Origin: Methylomarinum vadi
GTDB taxonomy: Bacteria; Pseudomonadota; Gammaproteobacteria; Methylococcales; Methylomonadaceae
Reading direction: 5' to 3'
Length of the DNA stretch: 64,000 nucleotides
Assembly: GCF_000733935.1 (NCBI RefSeq)
Contig: NZ_JPON01000001.1
Span: 3,296,501 to 3,360,500 of the forward strand
The position numbers and the translations under genes are program-made. Below are positions 16,598 through 27,205 of the stretch, in pieces. Position 1 is the stretch's first letter; each line of letters opens with the position of its first letter. Under the pieces are notes generated by a model. It saw nothing but the letters and a program-made list of their open reading frames with translations. It searched no databases and was not told the origin of the DNA.

Positions 16598-16634
16598 GTG
16601 AGTTCTCTTAAATTCTCGAATGGCTTAATGAATT

Positions 16635-17309
16635 CTAGCGCTGCTGTGGCACCGAACAATGCGAAGCGGCTTCCGCCGCCGTAACCTTGCCGGTGCGGCG
16701 CTGTTCCAGATAGCCGATCAGCAGCAGCCAGCAACCCAGTACGATGAAGCCGCCCGGCGGCAGGATCATGATGACCCAAGGTTCGAAATTGGTGCTGAAA
16801 ACCTGGAAACCGAGGAACTGGCCGGCGCCCAGCAATTCGCGCACGCCGCCGATCATGACCAGCGCCAGGCTGAAGCCCAAACCCATGCCCAGCGCGCTGA
16901 TCACCGCCTTGCCGAAGGCGTTCTTCGAGGCGTAGGCTTCGGCGCGCCCCAGAATCAGGCAGTTGACGACGATCAATTGGATGAAGGCGCCGAGCTTGTT
17001 GTACAAGTCCAGACTGATGGCCTGGATCAGGTAGTCGACCAGCGTGACGAAGGTGGCGATGATGACGATATAGGCGGTGATGCGCACCTGCTTGGGAATA
17101 AAATTGCGCAGCGCCGAAACCAGCGCATTGGAACAGACCAACACGAAAACCGTCGCCGCGCCCATGCCCAATGAATTTTCCACTGTGTTGGTAACGGCCA
17201 GGGTCGGGCACAGGCCCAGCATCATCACGAAGACCGGGTTTTCCTTCCATAATCCGGCGGTGAACACGTCCAGGGTCAAGGGAGCTTCTTGTTTGTTGGG
17301 TTGAGCCAT
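16635..17309 (-). CDS. rnfE: Rnf electron-transport complex subunit E
   Basis: The 224-residue membrane protein has WKENPVFVMMLGLCPTLAVT near the N-terminus and LIVVNCLILGRAEAYAS near 115-130, the RnfE/NqrD signature. Its conserved Cys pair with those of RnfA to hold the intramembrane iron centre. TGAGGT precedes the ATG, and the start is 8 bases after the rnfG stop. The C-terminus beyond residue 205 is a short variable tail. Confidence 0.95.
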   Translation of the reverse strand: MAQPNKQEAPLTLDVFTAGLWKENPVFVMMLGLCPTLAVTNTVENSLGMGAATVFVLVCSNALVSALRNFIPKQVRITAYIVIIATFVTLVDYLIQAISLDLYNKLGAFIQLIVVNCLILGRAEAYASKNAFGKAVISALGMGLGFSLALVMIGGVRELLGAGQFLGFQVFSTNFEPWVIMILPPGGFIVLGCWLLLIGYLEQRRTGKVTAAEAASHCSVPQQR

Positions 17310-17317
17310 AAATTACC

Positions 17318-18010
17318 TCATTCGCTTGGGTTGCTGGCGGCCTGCTGTAATTGGATCAGGTTACGGGCGATCACCGGATGCAGGCTTTGCCCGCTTTGGT
17401 TGAGCATGCGGCCGACCGCATTCGACGTAATGGTCGAGCCGGAAATCGCATCGATTTCCCACGGATGCTTCTTGTTGCCGTGGCGCACCGTCTTGATCTC
17501 ATGCAGCAGCGCCGATTGCTCGCCATCGACCTTGGCTACCAGGCAGACAAAATTGGCCAGAAATTCCGCATTGGTCGAAATCTGTGTGCCGAAGCCGGGC
17601 GTTTCGGTACTTTTTAACACATCGAAACCGGTAATGCAGCCGCTAAAGGGATCGTAGCCGTACAACAGCTTGACGGTGTCCTGATAACCCTGGGCGGCGG
17701 CATGCAGCGCGACGCCGACCAGGTGTCCTTGTTGGTCGTAACCGGCATAAATTAGTTCCCCTTCGGCCTTGTCGTCGCTAGGGATCAATTGGCCGTTCTC
17801 GACCCGGAAGGTCAGCCGGCTGACGGCCTTGGGCAAAACCTTGAAGATGGCGCGCTCGGTCGCGATACGCTGGTTTTCAGCGATGATCGGCTTGGTGTAT
17901 TCATAGACCACGACGACCAGCAGCCCGGACAGCATCGCGACCACGGCCAGCGTGACAATCAACGAGGTGCTGGAAGGCAGCGCCGGCACCTTTTGTTCTT
18001 GCTCGCTCAT
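17318..18010 (-). CDS. rnfG: Rnf electron-transport complex subunit G (FMN-binding)
   Basis: I place the start at ATG 18010, which overlaps the rnfD stop by four bases (ATGA), giving 230 residues; the longer open frame is translation of the rnfD region. An N-terminal membrane anchor (about 15-37) leads to a periplasmic FMN-binding domain. The motif SGSTITSNAV near 200 carries the Thr that is covalently flavinylated. RnfG passes electrons within the complex on the periplasmic face. Confidence 0.93.
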   Translation of the reverse strand: MSEQEQKVPALPSSTSLIVTLAVVAMLSGLLVVVVYEYTKPIIAENQRIATERAIFKVLPKAVSRLTFRVENGQLIPSDDKAEGELIYAGYDQQGHLVGVALHAAAQGYQDTVKLLYGYDPFSGCITGFDVLKSTETPGFGTQISTNAEFLANFVCLVAKVDGEQSALLHEIKTVRHGNKKHPWEIDAISGSTITSNAVGRMLNQSGQSLHPVIARNLIQLQQAASNPSE

Positions 18011-19054
18011 GATTTGTTTTCCTTGTTGCGGGCGCCGTAAATACGCGGCTGCGTGTACAGCTCGATGATCGGTGTCGCGGCATTGCCGAGCAGAATCGCG
18101 TACATGACCGATTCGGTCAGGCCGCCGAACAGACGGATGATCACAGTCAACGAGCCGACCAGTAGGCCGAACACGAAAATCCCCAGCGGCGTCACTGGCG
18201 AGGCGACCATGTCGCTGGCCATGAACACCGCGCCGAACATCAGGCCGCCGGCCAGGATCATGAATTCGGCGGTTGGATACTGGTCCGGATTTAGCCAGTG
18301 AAAGCATTGCGCGGCCAACGCCGTGCCGAAAATGACCGCGGCGGGGATGCGCCAGTCCAGCATCTTTCTGACGGCCAGATAGGCGCCGCACAGCAAAATC
18401 AGCAGCGCCGAGGTCTCGCCGACCGACCCGGCCGTCAGTCCCATCAGCAGGTCGTAATTATCGGTCTGGATGCTTTGGAATTTCATCAACGACAACGGCG
18501 TCGCACCGGTAAAACCGTCGGGGGCGACTTGCAGGCTCCAGTCTGCGGTCGGTTCCGGTTTCATGAACGGCAGGGCCAGGGTCGACGGGATGAATTCGAA
18601 GAAGCGTCCCGTGGCGTGGGCCGGGGTCCAGGTCGTGATCGATACCGGAAAGGCCGCCTGGACGAAGGCCCGGCCCACCAGCGCCGGATTGAAGACGTTG
18701 AAGCCCAGGCCGCCGAACAGGGTCTTGCCCATCGCGATGGCAACGAAACCGCCGACGGCGCCCATCCATAGAGGGAACCCCGGCGGCAGGCTCATCGCCA
18801 GTAGCAGGCCGGTGATCACCGCGCTGGCGTCGGTGATCGTGGTTTTCTTGCCAGCCAGCTTGCAGAACAGGTGTTCGGTCAAGACGCAGGACAGCGTGGT
18901 CGCGGTCAACAGGGCCAATGCGCTGATGCCGAAATGATAGAAGGAAAAGGCGACGATTGGCAGCAAGGCATAGACGACATTGCGCATGATCTGCGGCACG
19001 GTCGGGGCCTTGCGGATATAGGGCGAGGTGCGGATATCGATTTTCGGATTGATT

Positions 19055-19062
<8 letters not shown>
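18007..19062 (-). CDS. rnfD: Rnf electron-transport complex subunit D
   Basis: The 351-residue integral membrane protein has RTSPYIRKAPTVPQIMRNV at the N-terminus, about eight helices and the motif FTGATPLSLMK near 190, whose Thr is the site of covalent FMN in RnfD. RnfD and RnfE/A form the ion-translocating core. Its start overlaps rnfC by eight bases, so the genes are tightly coupled. Confidence 0.95.
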
Positions 19063-20401
<1,339 letters not shown>

Positions 20402-20525
20402 GTATATTTCTGACTATGTCCGGTTTCGCAAGGTCGTTACACTCTAATTTTCGATAAGTGGTCTAACTCGCGCGAAACCGAAATTACCCTCAATTCCGAA
20501 AGTTTTTATTGCTTTCTTAAACCAC

Positions 20526-20559
20526 AAAGAGCATCCACGCTTTCGCCCGGATACTCTTT
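20526..20559 (-). terminator. Weak terminator/attenuator between nifJ and rnfC
   Basis: On the minus strand AAAGAGTATCC pairs with GGATGCTCTTT (one wobble), followed by a broken T run. It lies just after the nifJ stop and before rnfC, so it may reduce read-through and set the ratio of NifJ to Rnf. Confidence 0.45.
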
Positions 20560-20589
20560 GCATGCGAATTGGCGGAGGAGATATTTCGC

Positions 20590-23500
20590 TTATTGAAATT
20601 TTTCCGCCCGCTTGATGAGCTTGTCCAGGTTAGGCTCATCCGGATTCCACGGCGTGCCCGGATGAATGATCACCGCGGTGCATTTTTCCGCCGCCCGCAC
20701 GATGTCTTCGTAAGTCCCCGCGGTCGGGTCGACCACGATGGCCTTTTTATCGGCATTGTACTGGAAGATTTTCGGGTTGATGTCGACGCACTCATCGCAG
20801 GTGGTGCAGTCCGGCGTATCGATCCAGACCGGCTCGTAACCGCCGGCCGCCTTGGCCGGAGCGGCCGGTTCCGGCGCCGCCGCGCTCGCCGCCGGGGCGG
20901 CAGGGGCTGGCGCGGCCGGTTTTGCCGCGACCGTCGCCGGCGCGCTGGTGATCGCTTTCAGCAGGTCCTCGCTGGAACCGCCGGTGGCCAAATTCATTAG
21001 GCCGGCGACCAGACTTTGCGCCGCCTCGGCCTTGGCATTATCGGCGATCGCCTGCGGATCGATTTTTTCGTCCTCGCCGACCAGGCCTTTCAGCATGCGC
21101 CAGTATTCGCGGCGCTCGATCGTGGACTCGACGATTTCGTTGGCGACCAACACCCGAATCAGGTTGTTATTGTTCGGATTTAGTGCCCAGATATACGGAT
21201 ATTTGTCGTCGCGATCGTCTTCATCGAGGTCGATGAATTCATGCAGCGGCACCATGTCGTCGTTCCACTTTTCCTGCGGCACGATATTGAAATGCTTGCG
21301 GAAACGGCCTTCGGTCAACGCCCAGTCGGCGAAGGTCAACGGCAATTCCATGCTTTCTTCGTTGCCGTACTCGTCGACGTAATTCAGCATATAAGTGGTC
21401 CAGTCTTTGTCTAAATCCGGATTGGATTTCAACGACAGACATTTCTTCCAGGCCGTGCCCCTGTTCGGGTCGAAGCTCGTCAGCGGATAAGCGCGCGATT
21501 CGACCGCCAGCTTGCTTTGCCGGGTCGACATGTCGTCGCCGACGCCGTGTTCCGGCTGACAGACCGAATAAATGTTCCAGATCGCGGGGCCTTGGTAGTT
21601 GAGGCCGTCGATATAGCCTTCCAGCAAATGGTTCAGATGCGACTGGGCGCTTTGCAGCACATAGCTGGTGCGGTGGGCCATCGAGATCAGCGCCATTTCC
21701 TTGCGTTTTTCCTGTTTGCCCTTCTTGTTTTCGCCGTAGGGCGCCATGTCGGCCACCTGGCCGATAAAACCGGAAGTACAGGCCTGGCCGCCGGTGTTGG
21801 AATAGACCTGGGTGTCGAGCACCAGGACCTTGATCGGCGTGCCGGACATCAACGCGCGCGACAGGTTTTGGAAGCCGATGTCGTACATCGCACCGTCGCC
21901 GCCGATACAGACCACCGGCGGACACAGTTTGTATTCTTCCTCGCTGAACTGACGCCAGTCGAAATAACGGAAGAATATGTCGTGTTCGTCCTTGTCGTAT
22001 TTGCCGGTGATTTCCAGTTCGGCCATCCGTATCGCCTTGAAGCCCTCGGCCATCTTGACCATATGGCCCTCGAACAGTCCCATCGCCACCGACGGCGAAT
22101 CCTGGAACAAGTGATTGGTCCACGGGAACGGATAGGGGTTATACGGAAAGGTGGAGCCCCATACGCTGGTGCAGCCGGTGCTGTTGCTGATGCCCATTGC
22201 CGCGCGGCCTTCTCCGGTGATGCCCTCGACATACTGCCATTTCAAGTGCTTCAGCTTGGCGACCAGCTGCGTGGCCCATTTAAGCCATTGCTTGTCGATC
22301 GGTTGGGTCGGTTTGCCGTCGTCGAGTACGATGCTGAGTTTGGACAGCGTCAAATCGACGCTCTGGTTCTGCTCGATGGCGCTCTCGATCGCCTCGACAT
22401 CGCCGATATCCAGGTTTTCCGCCAGTTTCAGGCGGATGTGTTTTTCCATGTCGTCGATCAATTGCTGGATGCGGGCGACATGCTTTTGGACCCGCGGCTG
22501 CATGACCGCCGTGACCGTCGACGTGAACAAGTGGATCACCGATTTTTCCCCGCAACCGGTACAGGCGCCGTCGCCGCACGGCAGCGAATGATAGTTGCTC
22601 TTGTCCTGCATCAGCGTATGCAACGCGCCGATTTTTTCGTCGATGTCGTCGATGCGGTCGAATTTCGGGTTCGAGGTCGGCAGGTCCAGCCAGTAGTCCC
22701 AGTCCTCGCGCAATTGTGCGATGCTTTCCGGGGTCTGGGTGACCGCTTCCAGCGCGCCGTCCTCGCATTCCTTGACGCATTCCAGGCAGCCCTTGCAGGC
22801 GTAGGGGTCGATCGTGATCGAATAAAGCCCGCCGCTGTTGGGCTGGCGCTTGTTCATCGCATCGTGGTAAGGCTTGACCAGGGCGAACTTGAAGTCGCCC
22901 ATGGCGTCCTTGAACCAATCGAATTCCTGGCTGACTTCGGCGCGTTCGGCTTCCGGATATTCCTTGATCGTCTCGCCGATGGCCTTGGCCAGAATCGGGG
23001 TCAGGTTGGTGCCTTCCGATTTGTCCGCGGTCAGGGCATGGTATTTGCGCTCGACGTTGCGTATCGCGCGGCGCAGGTGTTTGACGCCATGGCCTTGTTT
23101 TTCGATGCGCTTGATGTTGGTTTCGAACACTTCGCCGACCGTGTTGATCAGGCCGGGGATCGCGGTATCCGGGCATAGCGAGAAACAATCGCCACAGGCG
23201 GTGCAGTTTTCCGGAATCCAACGGGGATGTTCCTGGCGGATGCTGGTCATGTCGCGGTAAATGCCGGTCGCGGCCGGAATCGCCGAGGTCGCCATGAACG
23301 GGTCGGCCAGGTTTTTTGAGCCTTGGCCGCTGGCGTAAGAGAAGCCGGTTTGGTCCCAGAAGCGGTGTACGTCGGACATCGCGTCGTCGTTGGCGGGGCG
23401 GCGGCGCAGCATGATCGGGGTCGAGACCGATTTCATCTCCGCCATGCTGTGAACGTCGCCGACCGTCATCGCCGCGACATTCAATTCATGGGTTTCGTCG

Positions 23501-25581
23501 AAACCGCGTTTGACGATACGGAAATTGTCCTCGACCACTTGCTCGCCCTTATGGCCGAATTTGGCTTTCAGCGTTTGATGGACCGATTCCAGAATTTCGT
23601 CATGCGTCTTGCCGGCGTTCTCGGCGATCGGCGAGGCCTGGAAGAAGGCGCCCTGGAAGGCGATGCCCTGCATCCTGAATTGCAAGTCGGCTTCGGTCGC
23701 CTCCTCGCGGGCGATCTTGAAGGCGTCGATATAAAACACTTTGATCTTCTTGTCGACGATGTATTGCTGCGCGACACGCGGGAACGAGCGCCAGACCTCT
23801 TCGTCGCTGTCGAGCGCGCTTTGAATGATCAGCGTGCCCTCGGCGTCGAGGCCGAACAGCGGGTTGGCGTGGGTGAAGACGTTGGGGTCCGGCGACAACA
23901 CGACGTTGACGTGATGGTATTCGCAGTTCAGATGAATCGGTTCCGGCGAGACCGATAGATAATAGGTGGTCGGTTGTCCCTTCTTTTCGGAACCGTATTT
24001 CGGATTGGCTTTGATGTCGTAGCCGAGCAAGTCGAACAAGGTCATCGCCAGGTTCTTGCCGGTGGTGATGGCGCCCCAGCCGCCGACCGAGTGCATGCGG
24101 ATGGTCAAGCTGTTTTGCGGCAGCAGGTTCGGATTTTCGGCGCGTTTCAACGCCAGGTTGCGGATGCCTGGATAGGCCTCTTCGACCTGTTGCATCTGAA
24201 TTTCCTGTTTCGGCGAGTAGGCCGTGTCCCGGGTAAATTCGATACCCAGGTAGAAGAATTTCTTCTTGCCGCCGTCCGGCAGCATGTTTTCGACCGCGGC
24301 GATCAGGTCGCCCGGCTGCAGGTCGCGGCTGCCCAGGCCGAACGAACCTGAATACAGTTCGGGCGCATCCTCGGCTTTTTTGTAGCTTTCGTATTTCGGG
24401 AAGGGTTTCTCTCCCTTGCCGCGGCCGTTTTCCAGACATTTGCCGATCGTCGCGCGGATTTCGCGCATCAGCGGCAGGTCTTCGGCTAGCGGTTGATCGG
24501 TGCGCTCCAATACCAAGACGCCTTTGCGGCCCTTGACGATCTTACCAATCAGGTCGCCGGGGAAGGGGCGGAACATGGTCATGTCGGCGACGCTGATCTT
24601 GAGGCCGCGTGTTTCCTGCAGGTAGTGGGCCACCGCGGCGGCGGCAACCGTGACGCTGCCCTGGCCGACGATCAGATAATCGCCGTTGTCGTGGCCGCTC
24701 AGGCCGACGCGGCAGTAACGGCGGCCGGTCAATTGATACCATTCGTCCATGCATTGATCGGCGAAATCGGCGACATGGTCGAAGAAATAGGGCCGCTGCG
24801 CCGCGGTGGACTGCATATAGGCGTCCTGGTTGGTGACGGTCCCGGTCATCAGCGGCCGGTCGACGTCCCAATTGATTGGAATGCGTCTCCGCGTCTCGCC
24901 GTAGAGGATGCGCTGCGCCGGCGTCGGCGTCGGGATAATGTCGTCCGGCAGGCCCAAGAATTCTTCGATTAGTTCGCGCTCGGGCAGGTTTAACGGCTCG
25001 ATCAGGTGCGAGGTCAAAAAACCGTCCTGGGCGACGGCGATCGGGTTCAGGCTCAATTCGGCGATCTTGCGGCCGATGATATTCAGATCGGCGACGGCCT
25101 GGGCGCTGTTGCCGAAGACCTGAATGAAGCCGGTGTCGTCGATACAGTGGTAATCGTCATGGCCGCAGTGGACGTTCAGCGAGGACTTGGTAATGGCCCG
25201 GGTGGCGATATTGAGGACATAAGGCAAGCGCTTGCCGACCGCGGCATAAAGCGATTCGTGCATGTAGGCGATGCCTTGCGAGGCGGAGAAATTGCTGGCG
25301 CGCAGACCGCTCAACGACAGGCCGGCGGTCATGCCGGCGGCGGCATGTTCGCCCTCGGGCTGGATGAAAATCAACGGCCGGTTGGAGATGTTCAGATGGC
25401 CGTTGTTGACGGCTTCGGCCCAATATTCGCCCATGGCCGATGCCGGCGTGATGGGGAAAGCGCCGGCGGCATCGCTGGATTCGCGCTCGCACATGACCAC
25501 GGCCGAGTTGCCGTCTAATGCGACGCGTATACCTGGGTATTTGAAGGTTTTGTTCTCTTTCGTCTTGCCAAAAATAGCCAT
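20590..25581 (-). CDS. nifJ: Giant pyruvate:ferredoxin (flavodoxin) oxidoreductase with fused ferredoxin tail
   Basis: I choose ATG 25581 with AGGGGAA upstream (1663 residues), seven codons inside the longest frame. NifJ-type enzymes convert pyruvate, CoA and ferredoxin to acetyl-CoA and CO2. Order: POR alpha-like domains (about 20-420), gamma-like domain (about 450-680), [4Fe-4S] sites CTACGDCFSLCP near 793 and CKGCLECVKECE near 927, a third cluster region CGDGACTGCGEK near 1004, and the thiamine-diphosphate motif GDGAMYDIGFQN near 1227. An Ala/Pro linker (about 1540-1580) leads to a C-terminal ferredoxin-like domain with CTTCDECVDINP near 1589. Typical NifJ is about 1170-1200 residues, so insertions and the tail add nearly 500. 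It sits between rnfB and rnfC. Confidence 0.93.
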   Translation of the reverse strand: MAIFGKTKENKTFKYPGIRVALDGNSAVVMCERESSDAAGAFPITPASAMGEYWAEAVNNGHLNISNRPLIFIQPEGEHAAAGMTAGLSLSGLRASNFSASQGIAYMHESLYAAVGKRLPYVLNIATRAITKSSLNVHCGHDDYHCIDDTGFIQVFGNSAQAVADLNIIGRKIAELSLNPIAVAQDGFLTSHLIEPLNLPERELIEEFLGLPDDIIPTPTPAQRILYGETRRRIPINWDVDRPLMTGTVTNQDAYMQSTAAQRPYFFDHVADFADQCMDEWYQLTGRRYCRVGLSGHDNGDYLIVGQGSVTVAAAAVAHYLQETRGLKISVADMTMFRPFPGDLIGKIVKGRKGVLVLERTDQPLAEDLPLMREIRATIGKCLENGRGKGEKPFPKYESYKKAEDAPELYSGSFGLGSRDLQPGDLIAAVENMLPDGGKKKFFYLGIEFTRDTAYSPKQEIQMQQVEEAYPGIRNLALKRAENPNLLPQNSLTIRMHSVGGWGAITTGKNLAMTLFDLLGYDIKANPKYGSEKKGQPTTYYLSVSPEPIHLNCEYHHVNVVLSPDPNVFTHANPLFGLDAEGTLIIQSALDSDEEVWRSFPRVAQQYIVDKKIKVFYIDAFKIAREEATEADLQFRMQGIAFQGAFFQASPIAENAGKTHDEILESVHQTLKAKFGHKGEQVVEDNFRIVKRGFDETHELNVAAMTVGDVHSMAEMKSVSTPIMLRRRPANDDAMSDVHRFWDQTGFSYASGQGSKNLADPFMATSAIPAATGIYRDMTSIRQEHPRWIPENCTACGDCFSLCPDTAIPGLINTVGEVFETNIKRIEKQGHGVKHLRRAIRNVERKYHALTADKSEGTNLTPILAKAIGETIKEYPEAERAEVSQEFDWFKDAMGDFKFALVKPYHDAMNKRQPNSGGLYSITIDPYACKGCLECVKECEDGALEAVTQTPESIAQLREDWDYWLDLPTSNPKFDRIDDIDEKIGALHTLMQDKSNYHSLPCGDGACTGCGEKSVIHLFTSTVTAVMQPRVQKHVARIQQLIDDMEKHIRLKLAENLDIGDVEAIESAIEQNQSVDLTLSKLSIVLDDGKPTQPIDKQWLKWATQLVAKLKHLKWQYVEGITGEGRAAMGISNSTGCTSVWGSTFPYNPYPFPWTNHLFQDSPSVAMGLFEGHMVKMAEGFKAIRMAELEITGKYDKDEHDIFFRYFDWRQFSEEEYKLCPPVVCIGGDGAMYDIGFQNLSRALMSGTPIKVLVLDTQVYSNTGGQACTSGFIGQVADMAPYGENKKGKQEKRKEMALISMAHRTSYVLQSAQSHLNHLLEGYIDGLNYQGPAIWNIYSVCQPEHGVGDDMSTRQSKLAVESRAYPLTSFDPNRGTAWKKCLSLKSNPDLDKDWTTYMLNYVDEYGNEESMELPLTFADWALTEGRFRKHFNIVPQEKWNDDMVPLHEFIDLDEDDRDDKYPYIWALNPNNNNLIRVLVANEIVESTIERREYWRMLKGLVGEDEKIDPQAIADNAKAEAAQSLVAGLMNLATGGSSEDLLKAITSAPATVAAKPAAPAPAAPAASAAAPEPAAPAKAAGGYEPVWIDTPDCTTCDECVDINPKIFQYNADKKAIVVDPTAGTYEDIVRAAEKCTAVIIHPGTPWNPDEPNLDKLIKRAEKFQ

Positions 25582-25699
25582 AAGGTTCCCCTCTGAAATC
25601 ATGCTGCTTCAACTGACCAGGATTGAAGCGCCGTTATCTGTTCAATTCCGCTAATTGCCTGTTTGTTGCCTAAGTTTAGCGCCGAAGCGGAAATTTTCG

Positions 25700-26584
25700 T
25701 TAACCGATCGGCAATGACTCGCTGCGGTTCGATTTTTTCGCCTCACGGCCCACGCTGGAACGAGTCGTGCCCAATTCGCTGTCTATCCAGACGATGGCGC
25801 CGGTCGGACAGCGTTCTATCGGCGTGCGGTCCACTTCCAGTTCGTCATACTTTTTATAATCGATCACGGCCAGGTTGTTCTTAATTTCGATCAAGCCTGC
25901 CGGTGCGTCCACCGCGCATTTTTCGCACCCGGTACAGGCCACTTCGCATTCGTGTTGCGCCTCGTCGCCTTCGTCGAGACTTTTGCAGGCGACGAACAAT
26001 TTATGGCTGACCGGTTGCAGTGAGAACAAATCCTTGGGGCAAACGACGACACAATCATTGCAGGCGGTACATTTGTCTTCGATGACGATGGGTAAGCCGT
26101 GCTCGTCCATGAAGATGGCGTCGAAATCACAGACCTCAGCGCAATCGCCCAGTCCGAGACAGCCCCAGTTACAGCCCTTGCCGCCGCCGGAAACGACCGC
26201 CGCGGCTTGGCACGACTTCATGCCTTCGTATTTAGCCCGGGTGTAGGCGACATGGGTCCCGCCCTTGCATGCCAGACGTGCGACGATTTTCTCCTTGGCA
26301 TGCATGTCGACACCGAGATAGGAAGCGATGGCGGCATTGCCTTCCGGTGTGTTTACCGTGCAGTCCGAGGGGTTTTTTTGTCCGGCGACGACGGCTTCGG
26401 CAAATGGCCGGCAGCCGGGTACGCCGCAGGCGCCGCATTGGGCCTGAGGCAGCATTTCGTCGACTTCTTCAATACGCGGATCTTCGTAGACAAACAGTTT
26501 CTTATTGGCGATCGCCAGAATGACGGCCAGCGTAACGCCTAGAGCAACCATGAACAAGGCGGCGGTAACTATACTCGAAATCAT
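25700..26584 (-). CDS. rnfB: Rnf electron-transport complex subunit B
   Basis: The 294-residue protein has one N-terminal membrane helix, then the Fes-type cluster motif (CGACGVPGCRPF with a later Cys, about 50-75) and further ferredoxin-type sites: CLGLGDCAEVC near 143, CTACNDCVVVCP near 170 and CTGCEKC near 218. RnfB is the ferredoxin-facing electron entry subunit. It is longer than enteric RnfB (about 190) and more like the multi-cluster form in anaerobes. It is the first gene of the minus-strand run, followed 118 bases later by nifJ. Confidence 0.92.
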   Translation of the reverse strand: MISSIVTAALFMVALGVTLAVILAIANKKLFVYEDPRIEEVDEMLPQAQCGACGVPGCRPFAEAVVAGQKNPSDCTVNTPEGNAAIASYLGVDMHAKEKIVARLACKGGTHVAYTRAKYEGMKSCQAAAVVSGGGKGCNWGCLGLGDCAEVCDFDAIFMDEHGLPIVIEDKCTACNDCVVVCPKDLFSLQPVSHKLFVACKSLDEGDEAQHECEVACTGCEKCAVDAPAGLIEIKNNLAVIDYKKYDELEVDRTPIERCPTGAIVWIDSELGTTRSSVGREAKKSNRSESLPIG

Positions 26585-26823
26585 TTTGTGTCTCTAAATG
26601 AAGCCGCAAAAGCCATGAAAAACATAGGGTTTGCGCGCGTTCGGCATGGTTTAGGGAACCGAATACTTTACACGAAAATGTCTTTGCTTAGCAAAACAAT
26701 CTCGGTATATAAGCAACTGTTTATAAGTTAAGGGGAAATGATCCATTACCTCTATCCAATATTGTTTAATGCCATGGTTTTCGGCATAATGCCGTCATAT
26801 TTCAATATTTACGGTCTGTTAAA

Positions 26824-27060
26824 ATGAACGAAATGCTGAGCGCAGGGATCGAGCTGATGATTATAGGTATGGGCATCGTCTTCGCCTTTTTGGCGATGTT
26901 GATTGTCGCGGTCAATCTGATGTCGTCGGTGATACAACGTTATTTTCCGGTGCAACAGGTGGCCAAACCCGTTTCTCCTGATTTCACGACTACCACCGAT
27001 TCCAGCATCATTGCTGCGATCACAGCGGCTGTGACCCAGTATCGCAACAAGCATCAATAA
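26824..27060 (+). CDS. oadG: Oxaloacetate decarboxylase gamma chain
   Basis: The 78-residue protein has a single helix about 10-35 (GIELMIIGMGIVFAFLAMLIV) and a short polar tail, the usual form of OadG, which anchors and assembles the alpha and beta subunits of the sodium-pumping decarboxylase. Order oadG-oadA-oadB confirms it. Confidence 0.92.
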   Translation: MNEMLSAGIELMIIGMGIVFAFLAMLIVAVNLMSSVIQRYFPVQQVAKPVSPDFTTTTDSSIIAAITAAVTQYRNKHQ

Positions 27061-27205
27061 CACTGGCCGTCGCGCAGATTACGGAAAGTTTGTATTAAGG
27101 ACTGTCGCGCGAACGGAATGTTCATAATTTCATTACCCTAGATAAAATTCCATTACCCACAAGGTAAAAAGACAACGTAACCCAAAAAGGTACGGGAGAA
27201 AAATA

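Noticed and set aside
17318-18391. A 357-codon version of rnfG
   Set aside because: The extra N-terminal part is rnfD sequence in another frame; ATG 18010 gives the normal RnfG with a four-base overlap.
21517-23178. A 553-codon open frame on the plus strand
   Set aside because: It lies entirely antisense to nifJ, has low-complexity Asp/Arg/Gly-rich translation and no domain; it is a shadow of a GC-rich gene.
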